From: a virus
Virus record (IMG/VR): IMGVR_UViG_3300027852_000042
Span: 1-62,768 of that record
Length of the DNA stretch: 62,768 nucleotides
Strand: one strand, 5' to 3'
The translations under genes were made by a program, and so were the position numbers. The notes under the pieces are model-generated. The model saw only the letters and a list, made by a program, of their open reading frames with translations, did not search any database and was not told where the DNA came from. Every line of letters starts with the position of its first letter. Position 1 is the first letter of the stretch. This document shows positions 40,645 through 48,010 of the stretch, one piece after another.

Positions 40645-41508
40645 ATGGCGAGCCCCCAAAAGGAAGACGGTCACATTGATATTGCAAATGAAATTGTAGA
40701 CAAATTGTGCTCATATCGTATTAGTGGTCAGGAATGGCAAATTCTGTGGGTGATAATTAGGAAAACCTGGGGGTGGGAAAAGAAAATAGATTGGATAACT
40801 CTTTCTCAATTTCAAAGGTTAACTGGGATAGACAGAAGAAGGTGCCACAGTCTTTTGCAAAAACTATGCGGTAAAAATATTATAAAGAAATCTGTCACCA
40901 AAAAAGGTGACACTTTGAATGTAACATATGGTATTCAAAAGGATTTTGAGAAATGGAGGGTGTCACCAAAAAAGGTGTCACCTGTCACCAAAAAAGGTGA
41001 CACTTTGAATGTAACATATGGTATTCAAAAGGATTTTGAGAAATGGAGGGTGTCACCAAAAAAGGTGTCACCTGTCACCAATATTGGTGATGAGCTGTCA
41101 CCAAAAAAGACACCCACAAAAGACACTATTACAAAAGACACTATAAAAGATATTAGTCTTTTCAATTTTTGGAATGATCAAAAAATTATTGTTCACAGGA
41201 AAATTGCTGATTTCATCTCACCTATGAAAATTGCTTTAAAAAAATATACAGAGGAAGAAATAAAGGGGGCGATGAAAAACCTGGGGATAATAATAAACTC
41301 ATCGGAATATTGGTGGACCCATAAATACCCTTTAAATAAATTTCTTCTATCAAAGGGGGTGATTGATCAGTTTTTAACAGTAAACAATCCATTAGACAGT
41401 TATAAGAAAAACGTGACAGCTAAAAGCAAACCTAAAAACAGTGGATATGTAAGTGTTGAAGAAAAAATGGAGGAGACGAGGGGTGCTAAAATACGAGGTA
41501 ACACTTAA
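40645..41508 (+). CDS. Replication initiator, lambda O / Phage_rep_O type
   Basis: 287 aa. Residues 10-90 form the winged-helix O N-terminal domain: IANEIVDKLCSYRISGQEWQ, WVIIRKTWGWEKKIDWI, and a RRCHSLLQKLCGKNIIKK recognition region. O proteins bind repeated sites in their own gene, melt the neighbouring AT-rich DNA and recruit the helicase. The middle (residues 83-155) is a low-complexity linker encoded by the iterons, including a 90-bp (30-residue) tandem duplication. A helical C-terminal domain follows, next to a DnaB-like gene. Confidence 0.85.
   Translation: MASPQKEDGHIDIANEIVDKLCSYRISGQEWQILWVIIRKTWGWEKKIDWITLSQFQRLTGIDRRRCHSLLQKLCGKNIIKKSVTKKGDTLNVTYGIQKDFEKWRVSPKKVSPVTKKGDTLNVTYGIQKDFEKWRVSPKKVSPVTNIGDELSPKKTPTKDTITKDTIKDISLFNFWNDQKIIVHRKIADFISPMKIALKKYTEEEIKGAMKNLGIIINSSEYWWTHKYPLNKFLLSKGVIDQFLTVNNPLDSYKKNVTAKSKPKNSGYVSVEEKMEETRGAKIRGNT
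40893..41072 (+). repeat. 90-bp tandem duplication in the replication gene
   Basis: 40893-40982 and 40983-41072 are the same 90 bases repeated in frame, adding 30 residues. The copies are identical by eye, so the duplication is recent or strongly selected. Each copy carries two of the iterons. Confidence 0.95.
40893..41114. other. Putative replication origin: six iterons in the O-like gene
   Basis: Core TGTCACCAAAAAAG occurs at 40893, 40961, 40983, 41051 and 41096, with a variant at 41073 (TGTCACCAATATTGGTGA). Copies at 40893 and 40983 are perfect inverted repeats, TGTCACCAAAAAAGGTGACA. Neighbouring iterons start 22-23 bases apart (two helical turns) or 68 apart. An AT-rich stretch (41110-41250) follows. 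This is the arrangement of the lambda origin inside gene O. Confidence 0.8.
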
Positions 41509-41671
41509 AAATGGTAAAATTATAAAGATATCGAGTGAAAAGTTTCTCATTGTTAAAGATGTTTTGGCTATGGAAACAAAGCCTGAGTTTATCGAACTGG
41601 ATCCTTTAACAATTATTTCAACTTCTATGATAGCAAGCATCGAAAGGGAGGATGATGGAAGTTTGGAGTAA
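41483..41671 (+). CDS. Small hypothetical protein
   Basis: 62 aa from a GTG at 41483 with GGAGACGAGGG upstream, overlapping the O-like gene by 26 bases. Beta-rich: LKYEVTLKNGKIIKIS, then FIELDPLTIISTSMIASIERE. No family recognised. Confidence 0.5.
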   Translation: MLKYEVTLKNGKIIKISSEKFLIVKDVLAMETKPEFIELDPLTIISTSMIASIEREDDGSLE

Positions 41672-41843
41672 GGAAGAGGTTTTGTCATCACTAAAAGACG
41701 CTGAACTTGCTCTAGCTAGGCTTTATTCTTTGCGAAAAGAGTGGCGTGATAGTGAAGATAAGGATATGAAGTTTTTAATCGAGAAAAACATAGCACTTGA
41801 CTTTGAGGGAATACGATGGCTAAGAAACCAGTTAACTGGTTAG
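41655..41843 (+). CDS. Small helical hypothetical protein
   Basis: 62 aa from the ATG at 41655 (an ATG at 41652 is the alternative, closer to the AGGGAGG site). A helical hairpin (EVLSSLKDAELALARLYSLRKEW). It overlaps the helicase gene, whose ATG is at 41816, by 28 bases. Position between initiator and helicase would suit a helicase-loading partner, but I see no motif for this. Confidence 0.5.
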   Translation: MEVWSKEEVLSSLKDAELALARLYSLRKEWRDSEDKDMKFLIEKNIALDFEGIRWLRNQLTG

Positions 41844-42601
41844 AGTATGATGGTGGAGATCAGATACTTCCCTTTCACGTTGTGAAAGAAAAATATGCCG
41901 GACAAAAAGATGTTATAAGTTTTTCAACCGGCATTCCAAAACTTGATGGATATTTAAACGGTGGTATAATGCTCGGAGAGTTGTATACGGTTACAGGTCC
42001 AACAAAACAAGGAAAAACTTTATTATTACAAACCATAACCAAAAACCTAGAGCCCCAAGGTGCCAACCCACTTTGGTTTCAATTTGAGGTTCCTCAGCGA
42101 CAATTTCTCAATCAATTCCCACAACTACCAACAGGGTTTATGCCGTCAGAGTTGGTGCCAAACTCACTTTCTTGGTTAGCTGAACGAGTTCTCGAAAGTA
42201 AGGCTAAGTTTTTTTCTCAAATTATTTTTGTGGATCATCTACACTATCTTTTTGATATGGCAAGGTCGCGAAACCCAAGCCTGGAGATTGGGACACTTGT
42301 TAGGGGGTTGAAAAGAATTGCAGTTACTATGGATGTGGTAATATTTTTAGCTTGTCATACAACTAAAATATCAAAAGAAACCAAGTCGAAAGACTTAGAT
42401 TACAGTATCTTGAGAGATAGTGGGATTATCTCTCAAGAAAGCGACAGTGTTTTTATTATTACCAGGGTTGATAGTGACGCAAGTGATAACCTTGCTCAAA
42501 TGAAAATCGAGTTTCACAGGAGGACCGGCGTTAGGAAAAAAGTAGTACCTCTGGTAAAAATTAGAGGTTGGTTAGAAGAATTAGAGGAAGAAAGAAGTTA
42601 A
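41816..42601 (+). CDS. DnaB-like / RecA-fold replicative helicase ATPase
   Basis: 261 aa. It is only the RecA-like core: GIPKLDGYLNGG near 39-50, Walker A GPTKQGKT (61-68), Walker B IIFVDHLHYL near 136-145 (Asp140), and SILRDSGIISQESDSVFIITR late in the protein, a DnaB-family signature. The N-terminal collar domain of DnaB is missing. Single-domain versions of this kind serve as phage helicases. Together with the O-like gene upstream it forms the replication pair. Confidence 0.8.
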   Translation: MAKKPVNWLEYDGGDQILPFHVVKEKYAGQKDVISFSTGIPKLDGYLNGGIMLGELYTVTGPTKQGKTLLLQTITKNLEPQGANPLWFQFEVPQRQFLNQFPQLPTGFMPSELVPNSLSWLAERVLESKAKFFSQIIFVDHLHYLFDMARSRNPSLEIGTLVRGLKRIAVTMDVVIFLACHTTKISKETKSKDLDYSILRDSGIISQESDSVFIITRVDSDASDNLAQMKIEFHRRTGVRKKVVPLVKIRGWLEELEEERS

Positions 42602-42753
42602 CCACTGAACTAAACATAAAAGTGTCGTGGATGGAACGAAACGCATCGTCTCTGCCACGAAAAACAAAAATACATACTTTGGTATTGGTGTGGAGTAAAG
42701 GTGGCCTAGGGTTGGAATAAGGGTGTTAAAATTTAATGTTAGAAAAAGGAGAG

Positions 42754-42798
42754 ATGAAATGGAGTTTGGGAAATCCACTTAAGGGGGACTTGAAGTGA
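42754..42798 (+). CDS. Candidate 14-codon leader peptide
   Basis: ATG directly after AAAGGAGAG, 14 codons, TGA overlapping the GTG start of the next gene (GTGA). This would couple translation of the 67-aa gene. Size makes it uncertain. The 42602-42753 stretch before it holds no gene that I can see. Confidence 0.3.
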   Translation: MKWSLGNPLKGDLK

Positions 42799-42998
42799 AA
42801 AAATGGGAAGCAATCGGAACGAAAGAGGTGGCGTTCGACATCATTGTTACAGCAAAAAATAAGGCGGAGGCTATCGAAAAAATCAGAAGAGGTGATGTTG
42901 ATAGTTTTGAGTTCCGTTACTCTAGGCCAGGCTTTGCTCTTAGCGGTGGCGGAGATACTGGTGTTATGGAGGTAGTGGAAGGTGAAGAAAGGGATTAA
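42795..42998 (+). CDS. Small hypothetical protein with A-x-x-x-A-E-A motif
   Basis: 67 aa from a GTG; AAGGGGGA lies upstream. VAFDIIVTAKNKAEAIEKIRRGDVDSFEF fits a strand-helix unit (VxAxNxAEAxxxI) also seen in the next gene, and reminiscent of the DpnD/PcfM-type small proteins. Function unknown. Confidence 0.5.
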   Translation: MKKWEAIGTKEVAFDIIVTAKNKAEAIEKIRRGDVDSFEFRYSRPGFALSGGGDTGVMEVVEGEERD

Positions 42999-43185
42999 GA
43001 AAACCTACGTTGTTCTGTGTCCAATAAGTGGTACACAAGTGTATTCGGTTGTGGCGGAGAGTGCGGCAGAGGCAAAGCGACTGGTGGACGAAAATGATCT
43101 GTCTATTGAACCAGTTGATGGTATTATTGACAAGAGAGGAAGGGCAAGTAAAGCGTTTTTGGATGGAGGTGAACATGAAAGTTAA
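42982..43185 (+). CDS. Small hypothetical protein, possible relative of the previous gene
   Basis: 67 aa from a GTG, overlapping the previous gene by 17 bases. It repeats the strand-helix pattern (YSVVAESAAEAKRLVDEND) and ends KAFLDGGEHES. No family assigned. Confidence 0.5.
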   Translation: MKKGIKKTYVVLCPISGTQVYSVVAESAAEAKRLVDENDLSIEPVDGIIDKRGRASKAFLDGGEHES

Positions 43186-43729
43186 AGAGTTTTTAGAGTT
43201 GGTGGCCCATAAAGGAAAGCTTGATTGTGGAGATATTGAGGAATCGGAGGTTTGGTTAAGTAATTTTGATGATAGCTACCTAATCCATGTCGGCCTGGAA
43301 GATAAAATTAAATTTCTAGCTGACAGAGAAATTACTGAAGAATTAACGCATGGCGTGGGGTTTAGCCCAAAAGACAATAAGTGGTACGGATGGAGTCATA
43401 GGGCAATTTATGGCTTTACTATTGGCTCTACGTGCAAAAAAGGTGACTGCCATTATCGAGCGGCAAGTGAAAAGGATGAGATTGAGGCCGCCATTAATTT
43501 TTGGTCTGATGAAAACCACATAAACGTAAGGGCTGAAAAAGTAAAAGATGGAGAAATTATTGTTTCTTGGGAGTGCGACGATAAAACTCCAAACGAGAAA
43601 TTGAGGGGCACAATTAGAAGCGTAGATTGGCAATATGATCATGAAAACTTTGGGAAGGGTGAGTGGGTTGCCGAGACAATGGAGGAAGCTAAAAGAATGG
43701 CCCAAGATTTTAATGAGGGCGTAAGTTAA
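43175..43729 (+). CDS. Conserved phage hypothetical protein
   Basis: 184 aa from the ATG at 43175 with GGAGG upstream. The segment KWYGWSHRAIYGFTIGSTC near residues 70-88 and a DEIEAAINFWSDENH helix later are features I recall from conserved phage proteins of unknown role. Acidic overall. Confidence 0.6.
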   Translation: MKVKEFLELVAHKGKLDCGDIEESEVWLSNFDDSYLIHVGLEDKIKFLADREITEELTHGVGFSPKDNKWYGWSHRAIYGFTIGSTCKKGDCHYRAASEKDEIEAAINFWSDENHINVRAEKVKDGEIIVSWECDDKTPNEKLRGTIRSVDWQYDHENFGKGEWVAETMEEAKRMAQDFNEGVS

Positions 43730-43755
43730 TTAAGCGTGAATGGGAGGGGGCAATA

Positions 43756-44214
43756 ATGGATGGGTGGTATTACTTACACACAAATGGAGATTTAATTTAC
43801 AAGTCGGACTCGCCGGGAATGTCGGCTGATATTAGGGAGAGCTCATTTGCTAGGGCCTTATGGCCGATTAACACTAAAAATAGGGCAAACGCATGGCAAG
43901 TATTGGTTGAAGCTCTTGCTATTGGAGCTAATAAAGCAAGGGTTGATGAACTAGCTAAAAAATGGGGGTGTGATAACGATGATGCGATGCATTACGCAGA
44001 ATATCTTGGTGTTGGGTTGGAAATGGATGGGGATAAGTGGTGTGCGACCACTCCCGGGTTTATTAACTTACAAGAATCGCCTGCTGGATTTGGGGATACT
44101 TGCCTAGAAGCTTTGGCCGATTTAGCTAAAGGTCTAGGGTTTAAGGGTGGTAAAATGTGGAACGCTACCTTTAAAAGTCTATTGTCTCGGTCAGTTAGTG
44201 AGAACAAAAAATAG
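43756..44214 (+). CDS. Conserved phage hypothetical protein
   Basis: 152 aa with GGGAGGGGG upstream. Opens M-D-G-W-Y-Y-L-H-T-N-G-D-L-I-Y-K, an aromatic start typical of a small family of phage proteins that I know only as hypothetical. Alpha/beta; no catalytic motif seen. Confidence 0.6.
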   Translation: MDGWYYLHTNGDLIYKSDSPGMSADIRESSFARALWPINTKNRANAWQVLVEALAIGANKARVDELAKKWGCDNDDAMHYAEYLGVGLEMDGDKWCATTPGFINLQESPAGFGDTCLEALADLAKGLGFKGGKMWNATFKSLLSRSVSENKK

Positions 44215-44258
44215 CTAAGAAAAAATTGGGAACATGTAAATTGAAAGGAGAAGGAAAA

Positions 44259-44600
44259 ATGTCAATACCAGTAATAGAAATGCCAAGAATGATAAGAAAA
44301 ACAGCTAAGTATGTCGGGGAAAAGACAGTTGAAAAGAATGAGGCCTATGGTAATAGTGTTGTAACCACTGAAAAAGCCTTGAAAATTTATTACCCGAATG
44401 GCATAAAACTTAGCCAGTATAAAGATGTTTTTTTAGTGGTGAGAACGCTTGATAAGATAAGCCGAATCGCCCACAAGAAGCGTGCTTTTGGTGAAAACCC
44501 CTGGTCAGATATCGCCGGATATGGTGTCCTCGGAAGCGTTGAAAGTGGGAAAGTTGTCGATGGGGACGATGTGGAGGTAAAGATTTCAGTTGACATATAA
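44259..44600 (+). CDS. Hypothetical protein
   Basis: 113 aa from the ATG at 44259 with AAAGGAGAAGG upstream. Middle segment YYPNGIKLSQYKDVFLVVRTLDKISRIAHKK, then NPWSDIAGYGVLG, is a pattern I recall from short phage proteins. Function unknown. Confidence 0.55.
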   Translation: MSIPVIEMPRMIRKTAKYVGEKTVEKNEAYGNSVVTTEKALKIYYPNGIKLSQYKDVFLVVRTLDKISRIAHKKRAFGENPWSDIAGYGVLGSVESGKVVDGDDVEVKISVDI

Positions 44601-44606
44601 TGTAAT

Positions 44607-44819
44607 GTGCCATACTATAGGCACACAACGTGTGGCCGAAGAATGGGGTTAGCCGAAAAAATGGTAAAAGAAGTAATAACTTGCGTAGATTGTGGAAAGG
44701 TGTTGAAGGGTAGGGCTGAGATATGTATTTCAGTTGGGGACATGCAGTATCGGTGTCCTTTTCATGCCTTTGTGTTTGATAAACTGAACAAAAATAAGCA
44801 AGTAGGGAGGGTAAAATGA
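44607..44819 (+). CDS. Small Cys-containing protein
   Basis: 70 aa if it starts at the GTG at 44607, which lacks a clear ribosome site; in-frame ATGs at 44643 and 44661 are alternatives. CVDC near residue 26 and a CPFH near residue 50 could form a zinc site. Its stop overlaps the next gene by four bases. Confidence 0.4.
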   Translation: MPYYRHTTCGRRMGLAEKMVKEVITCVDCGKVLKGRAEICISVGDMQYRCPFHAFVFDKLNKNKQVGRVK

Positions 44820-45181
44820 AAAAGCTGAAGGTGTTTTTGTTTTTAGTTAGTGTTCTGATGATTTTATCACCACTGGTTTTCGCTGGCAAGTCTATCCAGC
44901 CGATATATTGGGATGCCATAACAGATCCGGATGTCGATCAGATTAAAGTTTTCATGTATTCAAATACCGGTGCCCCTGATCTTGATTCACCGGCTATGGT
45001 TTTAACCCCAATAGCGACCTCTACCATCATAGAAAACATTCCCAATGGAACGTGGTATTTTATAGTCTTGCCATATGATAACGGGGTAACTGATACTGCC
45101 TGCATATCATCGGGGGAAATTTCTAAAACATTTGAGGTTAAGCCTGGGTGTGCTTCCAATGTTAGGTTTGAGGAGGAGTAG
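44816..45181 (+). CDS. Secreted Fn3-like protein, first of a pair
   Basis: 121 aa with GGGAGGG upstream. Residues 1-23 are a signal peptide (KKLKVFLFLVSVLMILSPLVFA, cleavage after A-x-A-like FAG). The rest is a single fibronectin type III-like domain (W-D-A-I-T-D-P-D-V-D-Q-I-K-V, then ENIPNGTWYFIVLPYDNG). Ends CASNVRFEEE, nearly the same as the ending of the second protein (CVRNIRFEL). A phage-encoded exported Fn3 protein may act at the envelope, for example in superinfection exclusion; this is inference. Confidence 0.65.
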   Translation: MKKLKVFLFLVSVLMILSPLVFAGKSIQPIYWDAITDPDVDQIKVFMYSNTGAPDLDSPAMVLTPIATSTIIENIPNGTWYFIVLPYDNGVTDTACISSGEISKTFEVKPGCASNVRFEEE

Positions 45182-45627
45182 TGGTGATTCTCAATGTTGA
45201 GTATCTTGAAAACTATAAGGACGAATGGGAAAGACTTTCTTTAAGGCACCCTGGAGACAGTGGTTTTGACTTAAGGTGTGCCATGGAACACAGGTGTAGG
45301 CTTTTGCCTGGGCAAATAGTAACCCTTGTTGCTGGCATAAAAATCGAACTCCCTTTTGGATATGAAATGCAGATACGACCGAGATCTGGATTGTCAGCGA
45401 AGGGGTTACATGTTGTTTTTGGTACCATTGATTCTGGGTATAGGGGTGAGATTATGATAACTTTAGCCAATATTAATGGGGAGGGTTATCTTGTCGTTGC
45501 TCCTGGTGATAGAGTTGCCCAGGGGGTAATACAGAAGGTTCACGAAGTAAGTATAGTAGAGGTTGGCACGGTTAATCCTAATACTTCTCGCGGGAGTAGC
45601 GGTCTTGGTGATAGCGGAGTTAAGTGA
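45181..45627 (+). CDS. dut: dUTP diphosphatase
   Basis: 148 aa (GTG at 45181 or 45184). All five dUTPase motifs are present: DSGFDL, RPRSGLS, GTIDSGYRGEI, DRVAQGVIQ and RGSSGLGDSG. It hydrolyses dUTP to dUMP and pyrophosphate, keeping uracil out of DNA and feeding thymidylate synthase, which lies 2 kb downstream. It overlaps the previous gene by one base and the next by four. Confidence 0.95.
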   Translation: MVILNVEYLENYKDEWERLSLRHPGDSGFDLRCAMEHRCRLLPGQIVTLVAGIKIELPFGYEMQIRPRSGLSAKGLHVVFGTIDSGYRGEIMITLANINGEGYLVVAPGDRVAQGVIQKVHEVSIVEVGTVNPNTSRGSSGLGDSGVK

Positions 45628-46034
45628 AGATCTTTCGATATATAACAATAATAATGTTAGTCATCCTGAGTGTCGCAGGGCTTTTCGTAGGAAAAGTAAC
45701 CGCGATGGACGTAACCTTAAGCTGGGATGCGAATACCGAAAGTGATTTAGCCGGTTACAAGGTCTATTATGATCTGGACTCTGGTGAACCATACCATGGT
45801 ACAGGGGGAACCTTACAGAACGGAACCCCATCCCCATCCCCAATAAGCATGTCGCTTAACCAAGATGAGAACATAGATCCCGATTTGGTTGAATTTACTG
45901 TATATAACTTACCTGGTGTGTATATTTACTACTTCGCGGTTAAGGCAATCGATGACCAGGGACTTGAAAGTGACTATTCAAATGAAGTTAATACTGGCGA
46001 AAGGTGTGTTCGAAATATAAGGTTTGAGTTATGA
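45624..46034 (+). CDS. Secreted Fn3-like protein, second of a pair
   Basis: 136 aa from a GTG overlapping the dUTPase stop. Residues 1-27 are a signal peptide (FRYITIIMLVILSVAGLFVG, then KVTA). The rest is a clear fibronectin type III domain: VTLSWDANTESDLAGYKVYY near the start and YYFAVKAIDDQGLESDYSNEV near the end. It shares the C-terminal C-x-x-N-x-R-F-E motif with the protein at 44816. Confidence 0.75.
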   Translation: MKIFRYITIIMLVILSVAGLFVGKVTAMDVTLSWDANTESDLAGYKVYYDLDSGEPYHGTGGTLQNGTPSPSPISMSLNQDENIDPDLVEFTVYNLPGVYIYYFAVKAIDDQGLESDYSNEVNTGERCVRNIRFEL

Positions 46035-46231
46035 GCTTAATGTGTAAGATTTTTAAACATAAATATTTTGTTTATGCCAAACCTAAAGAGTCTTTTCTTC
46101 GTGGAACAAGGTGGCTGAAGTGCGAAAGGTGTAATAGGGATTTCATAATTAATGATAGTGTGAGGGTTTTGTTGCCAATGGACTTTGAAATGATGGATAT
46201 GCATGAATGGGAAGCCGTTGAAGGGAGGTAA
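46031..46231 (+). CDS. DUF1660-like small protein
   Basis: 66 aa, overlapping the previous gene by four bases. MCKIFKHKYFVYA, then WLKCERCNRDF, fits the DUF1660 prophage-protein plan (C-x-L-x-G/K-H-K...C-x-R-C), a small zinc-binding unit. Function unknown. Confidence 0.6.
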   Translation: MSLMCKIFKHKYFVYAKPKESFLRGTRWLKCERCNRDFIINDSVRVLLPMDFEMMDMHEWEAVEGR

Positions 46232-46233
46232 CT

Positions 46234-46689
46234 GTGTCTCAATACGTCCCAAATGAAAAATATTTTTCAATAAAAGAGTTTGTTCCAGAGAGCCTTCATA
46301 TTTCCTGCAAGGCTTTAGGTAGTATCGCTTTTTTGTGGCGACTGTTTGACAATAGGATTCTTAAGGCCGTAACGGCTTTAAGGGGTGTGTATGGCCCTGT
46401 TTACCTAAATACGTGGTCAATACATAGCCAACCCTCAAAGTTTAACTACCGTGGTTTTCGTGGGGCTGAATGTAGGATTGGTGGAGGTTTTTCTCAGCAC
46501 AGATTTGGTAGAGCGTTAGACATGCACTTTAAAGACGTTGAGGTTGATAATGTAAGAGAGGATTTGATACATGGCAGGGTCGTAAGAGATGGCCTTGAGA
46601 ATATTACTGCCATAGAGAAAAGTGTAAATTGGTTACACATAGACTGTAGAAATTGGGACGCAGAAAAGAATGGCATTTTCCTTTTTTAG
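46234..46689 (+). CDS. Peptidase M15-type endolysin (probable)
   Basis: 151 aa from a GTG with GGGAGG upstream. It has the M15 zinc site: SQHRFGRALDMHF near residues 88-100 (His90 and Asp97) and WLHIDCR near 134-140 (His136). M15 peptidases cleave the peptide of peptidoglycan and are common phage endolysins. No separate cell-wall binding domain. It is not next to an obvious holin, which lies near 19.5-20.5 kb if present at all. Confidence 0.75.
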   Translation: MSQYVPNEKYFSIKEFVPESLHISCKALGSIAFLWRLFDNRILKAVTALRGVYGPVYLNTWSIHSQPSKFNYRGFRGAECRIGGGFSQHRFGRALDMHFKDVEVDNVREDLIHGRVVRDGLENITAIEKSVNWLHIDCRNWDAEKNGIFLF

Positions 46690-46702
46690 AAGTGTTTAGA
46701 CT

Positions 46703-46894
46703 ATGAAAAAAACAACGATTTATTTGACTAATATGGAATCAAGGGCTCTTGATTTTTTGTCTCGCGAAACAGAACTAAATAAGTCAGAGATAATTAGAAG
46801 AGCTATAGATGAATACCTAGAAAGGGTTTTAGAGCACCATGGGTACAGTGAAACCAAAATCACTGGGAATTTTAGCCTTAGACCAAGCTTCTAG
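46703..46894 (+). CDS. Ribbon-helix-helix (CopG-like) protein
   Basis: 63 aa. KKTTIYLTNMESRALDFLSRETELNKSEIIRRAIDEYLE is a textbook ribbon-helix-helix DNA-binding domain. It overlaps the resolvase gene by 56 bases. Probably a transcription regulator of nearby late or middle genes. Confidence 0.75.
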   Translation: MKKTTIYLTNMESRALDFLSRETELNKSEIIRRAIDEYLERVLEHHGYSETKITGNFSLRPSF

Positions 46895-47327
46895 TTGTGG
46901 CTGGGCTCTACAAACTAGAGGAACAAACAGCCATTCTGGTGTTAAGAAGTTCTTTATAGACCGTGGCGAATCCCCTGGAATGAGGTTTCTTAGGTTTAGG
47001 TCGTGGCTCAATCAAATGTATAGGCTTGCAAGTAATGAGATAGATGTCATAATATATGAAGCCCCCCACCATAGGGGTGGACATTCAACCCAGGTAGCCT
47101 ACGGATTTATTACCGAGATATTGTCCTTTGCCGCAGATCGTGGAATCGAAACTATGAAACCGGTTCACACTGGAACCTTGAAGAAGTTTGCCACCGGAAA
47201 GGGTAATGCAGGAAAGGAAGAAATGATTCTTGCTGCTAGGCGTATGGGGTGGGACGTTGAAGATGGTAATGACGATGAGGCGGACGCTATTTTAATGTTG
47301 GAATATGCGAAGAAAGAATTGGGGTGA
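46839..47327 (+). CDS. RuvC-like Holliday junction resolvase
   Basis: 162 aa. RNase H-fold resolvase plan: ILALDQASSCGWAL near 11-24 (first Asp15), VIIYEAPHHRGGHSTQ near 69-84 (Glu73), HTGTLKKFATGKGNAGKEEM near 107-126, and DDEADAILML near 146-155 (acidic pair). The family cuts branched DNA, so it fits recombination-dependent replication and clearing of junctions before packaging. ATG start; GTG-linked alternatives are shorter. Confidence 0.8.
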   Translation: MGTVKPKSLGILALDQASSCGWALQTRGTNSHSGVKKFFIDRGESPGMRFLRFRSWLNQMYRLASNEIDVIIYEAPHHRGGHSTQVAYGFITEILSFAADRGIETMKPVHTGTLKKFATGKGNAGKEEMILAARRMGWDVEDGNDDEADAILMLEYAKKELG

Positions 47328-47337
47328 GCTTAAAACA

Positions 47338-48009
47338 ATGTTACCTGTTGCATATGTTGAGGCAAGAGATATTCCCGATGCATGGTTTCAGTGTGTGTCA
47401 AAAGTTTTAGATGTTGGGTTTAAGTATCAAGTTCAACATGGGTCATATGTTGGTCAAACTAGGTTGGAATTCGATTGGATTACGGTTCAAATCAATTATC
47501 CTTATTCTGAGCCTTATGACACAATGTTACCGGAGATTCCGGTACAGTTAGGAATTCCTAATCCGGTGTCCCCGGGGTATATTGCAGCCTACCTGTCCTA
47601 TTTGATGACTGAGCATAAAGAACCCAACGAAGATTATACGTATGGCTCAAGAATTTGGCATCAGGTGCCACGCTTTATTGAATTACTGAAGAACACACCG
47701 AATACTAATCAAGCTGTTTTGCAGGTGGCTCAAGTTACCGATCACGCGCTCAATGATCCTCCCTGTCTTCGACATATAGACATCAGGATTAAAGATGGAG
47801 CATTAATATTCTATCCATACTTCCGATCGTGGGATTTGTGGGGAGGGTTTCCGGCAAATCTTGCCGCAATTGCTGTGTTGCAAAAGTATGTGGCCGATGG
47901 AGTTGGTGTTGATAGTGGACCGATTATAGCATCAAGCAAGGGTCTTCATGTCTATGGGTATGTTGAAGATCTTGCAAGAATCAGGTGTTATAAATATGGG
48001 GGGGGATAG
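47338..48009 (+). CDS. Thymidylate synthase (archaeal-type) or dUMP/dCMP hydroxymethylase-like
   Basis: 223 aa from the ATG at 47338 with GGGGTGAG upstream. C-terminal half: DPPCLRHIDIRIKDGALIFY near 137-156 (catalytic Cys140), then FRSWDLWGGFPANLAAIAVL and SKGLHVYGYVEDLA. This matches the methanogen-type ThyA family more than the bacterial one (R-S-W-D in place of R-S-x-D). It makes dTMP from dUMP supplied by the dUTPase. A hydroxymethylase for modified bases cannot be ruled out. Confidence 0.75.
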   Translation: MLPVAYVEARDIPDAWFQCVSKVLDVGFKYQVQHGSYVGQTRLEFDWITVQINYPYSEPYDTMLPEIPVQLGIPNPVSPGYIAAYLSYLMTEHKEPNEDYTYGSRIWHQVPRFIELLKNTPNTNQAVLQVAQVTDHALNDPPCLRHIDIRIKDGALIFYPYFRSWDLWGGFPANLAAIAVLQKYVADGVGVDSGPIIASSKGLHVYGYVEDLARIRCYKYGGG

Positions 48010-48010
48010 T

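Noticed and set aside
40893-41114. CRISPR or transposon ends
   Set aside because: Spacing and palindromes within a replication gene fit iterons; no spacers of varied sequence and no transposase.
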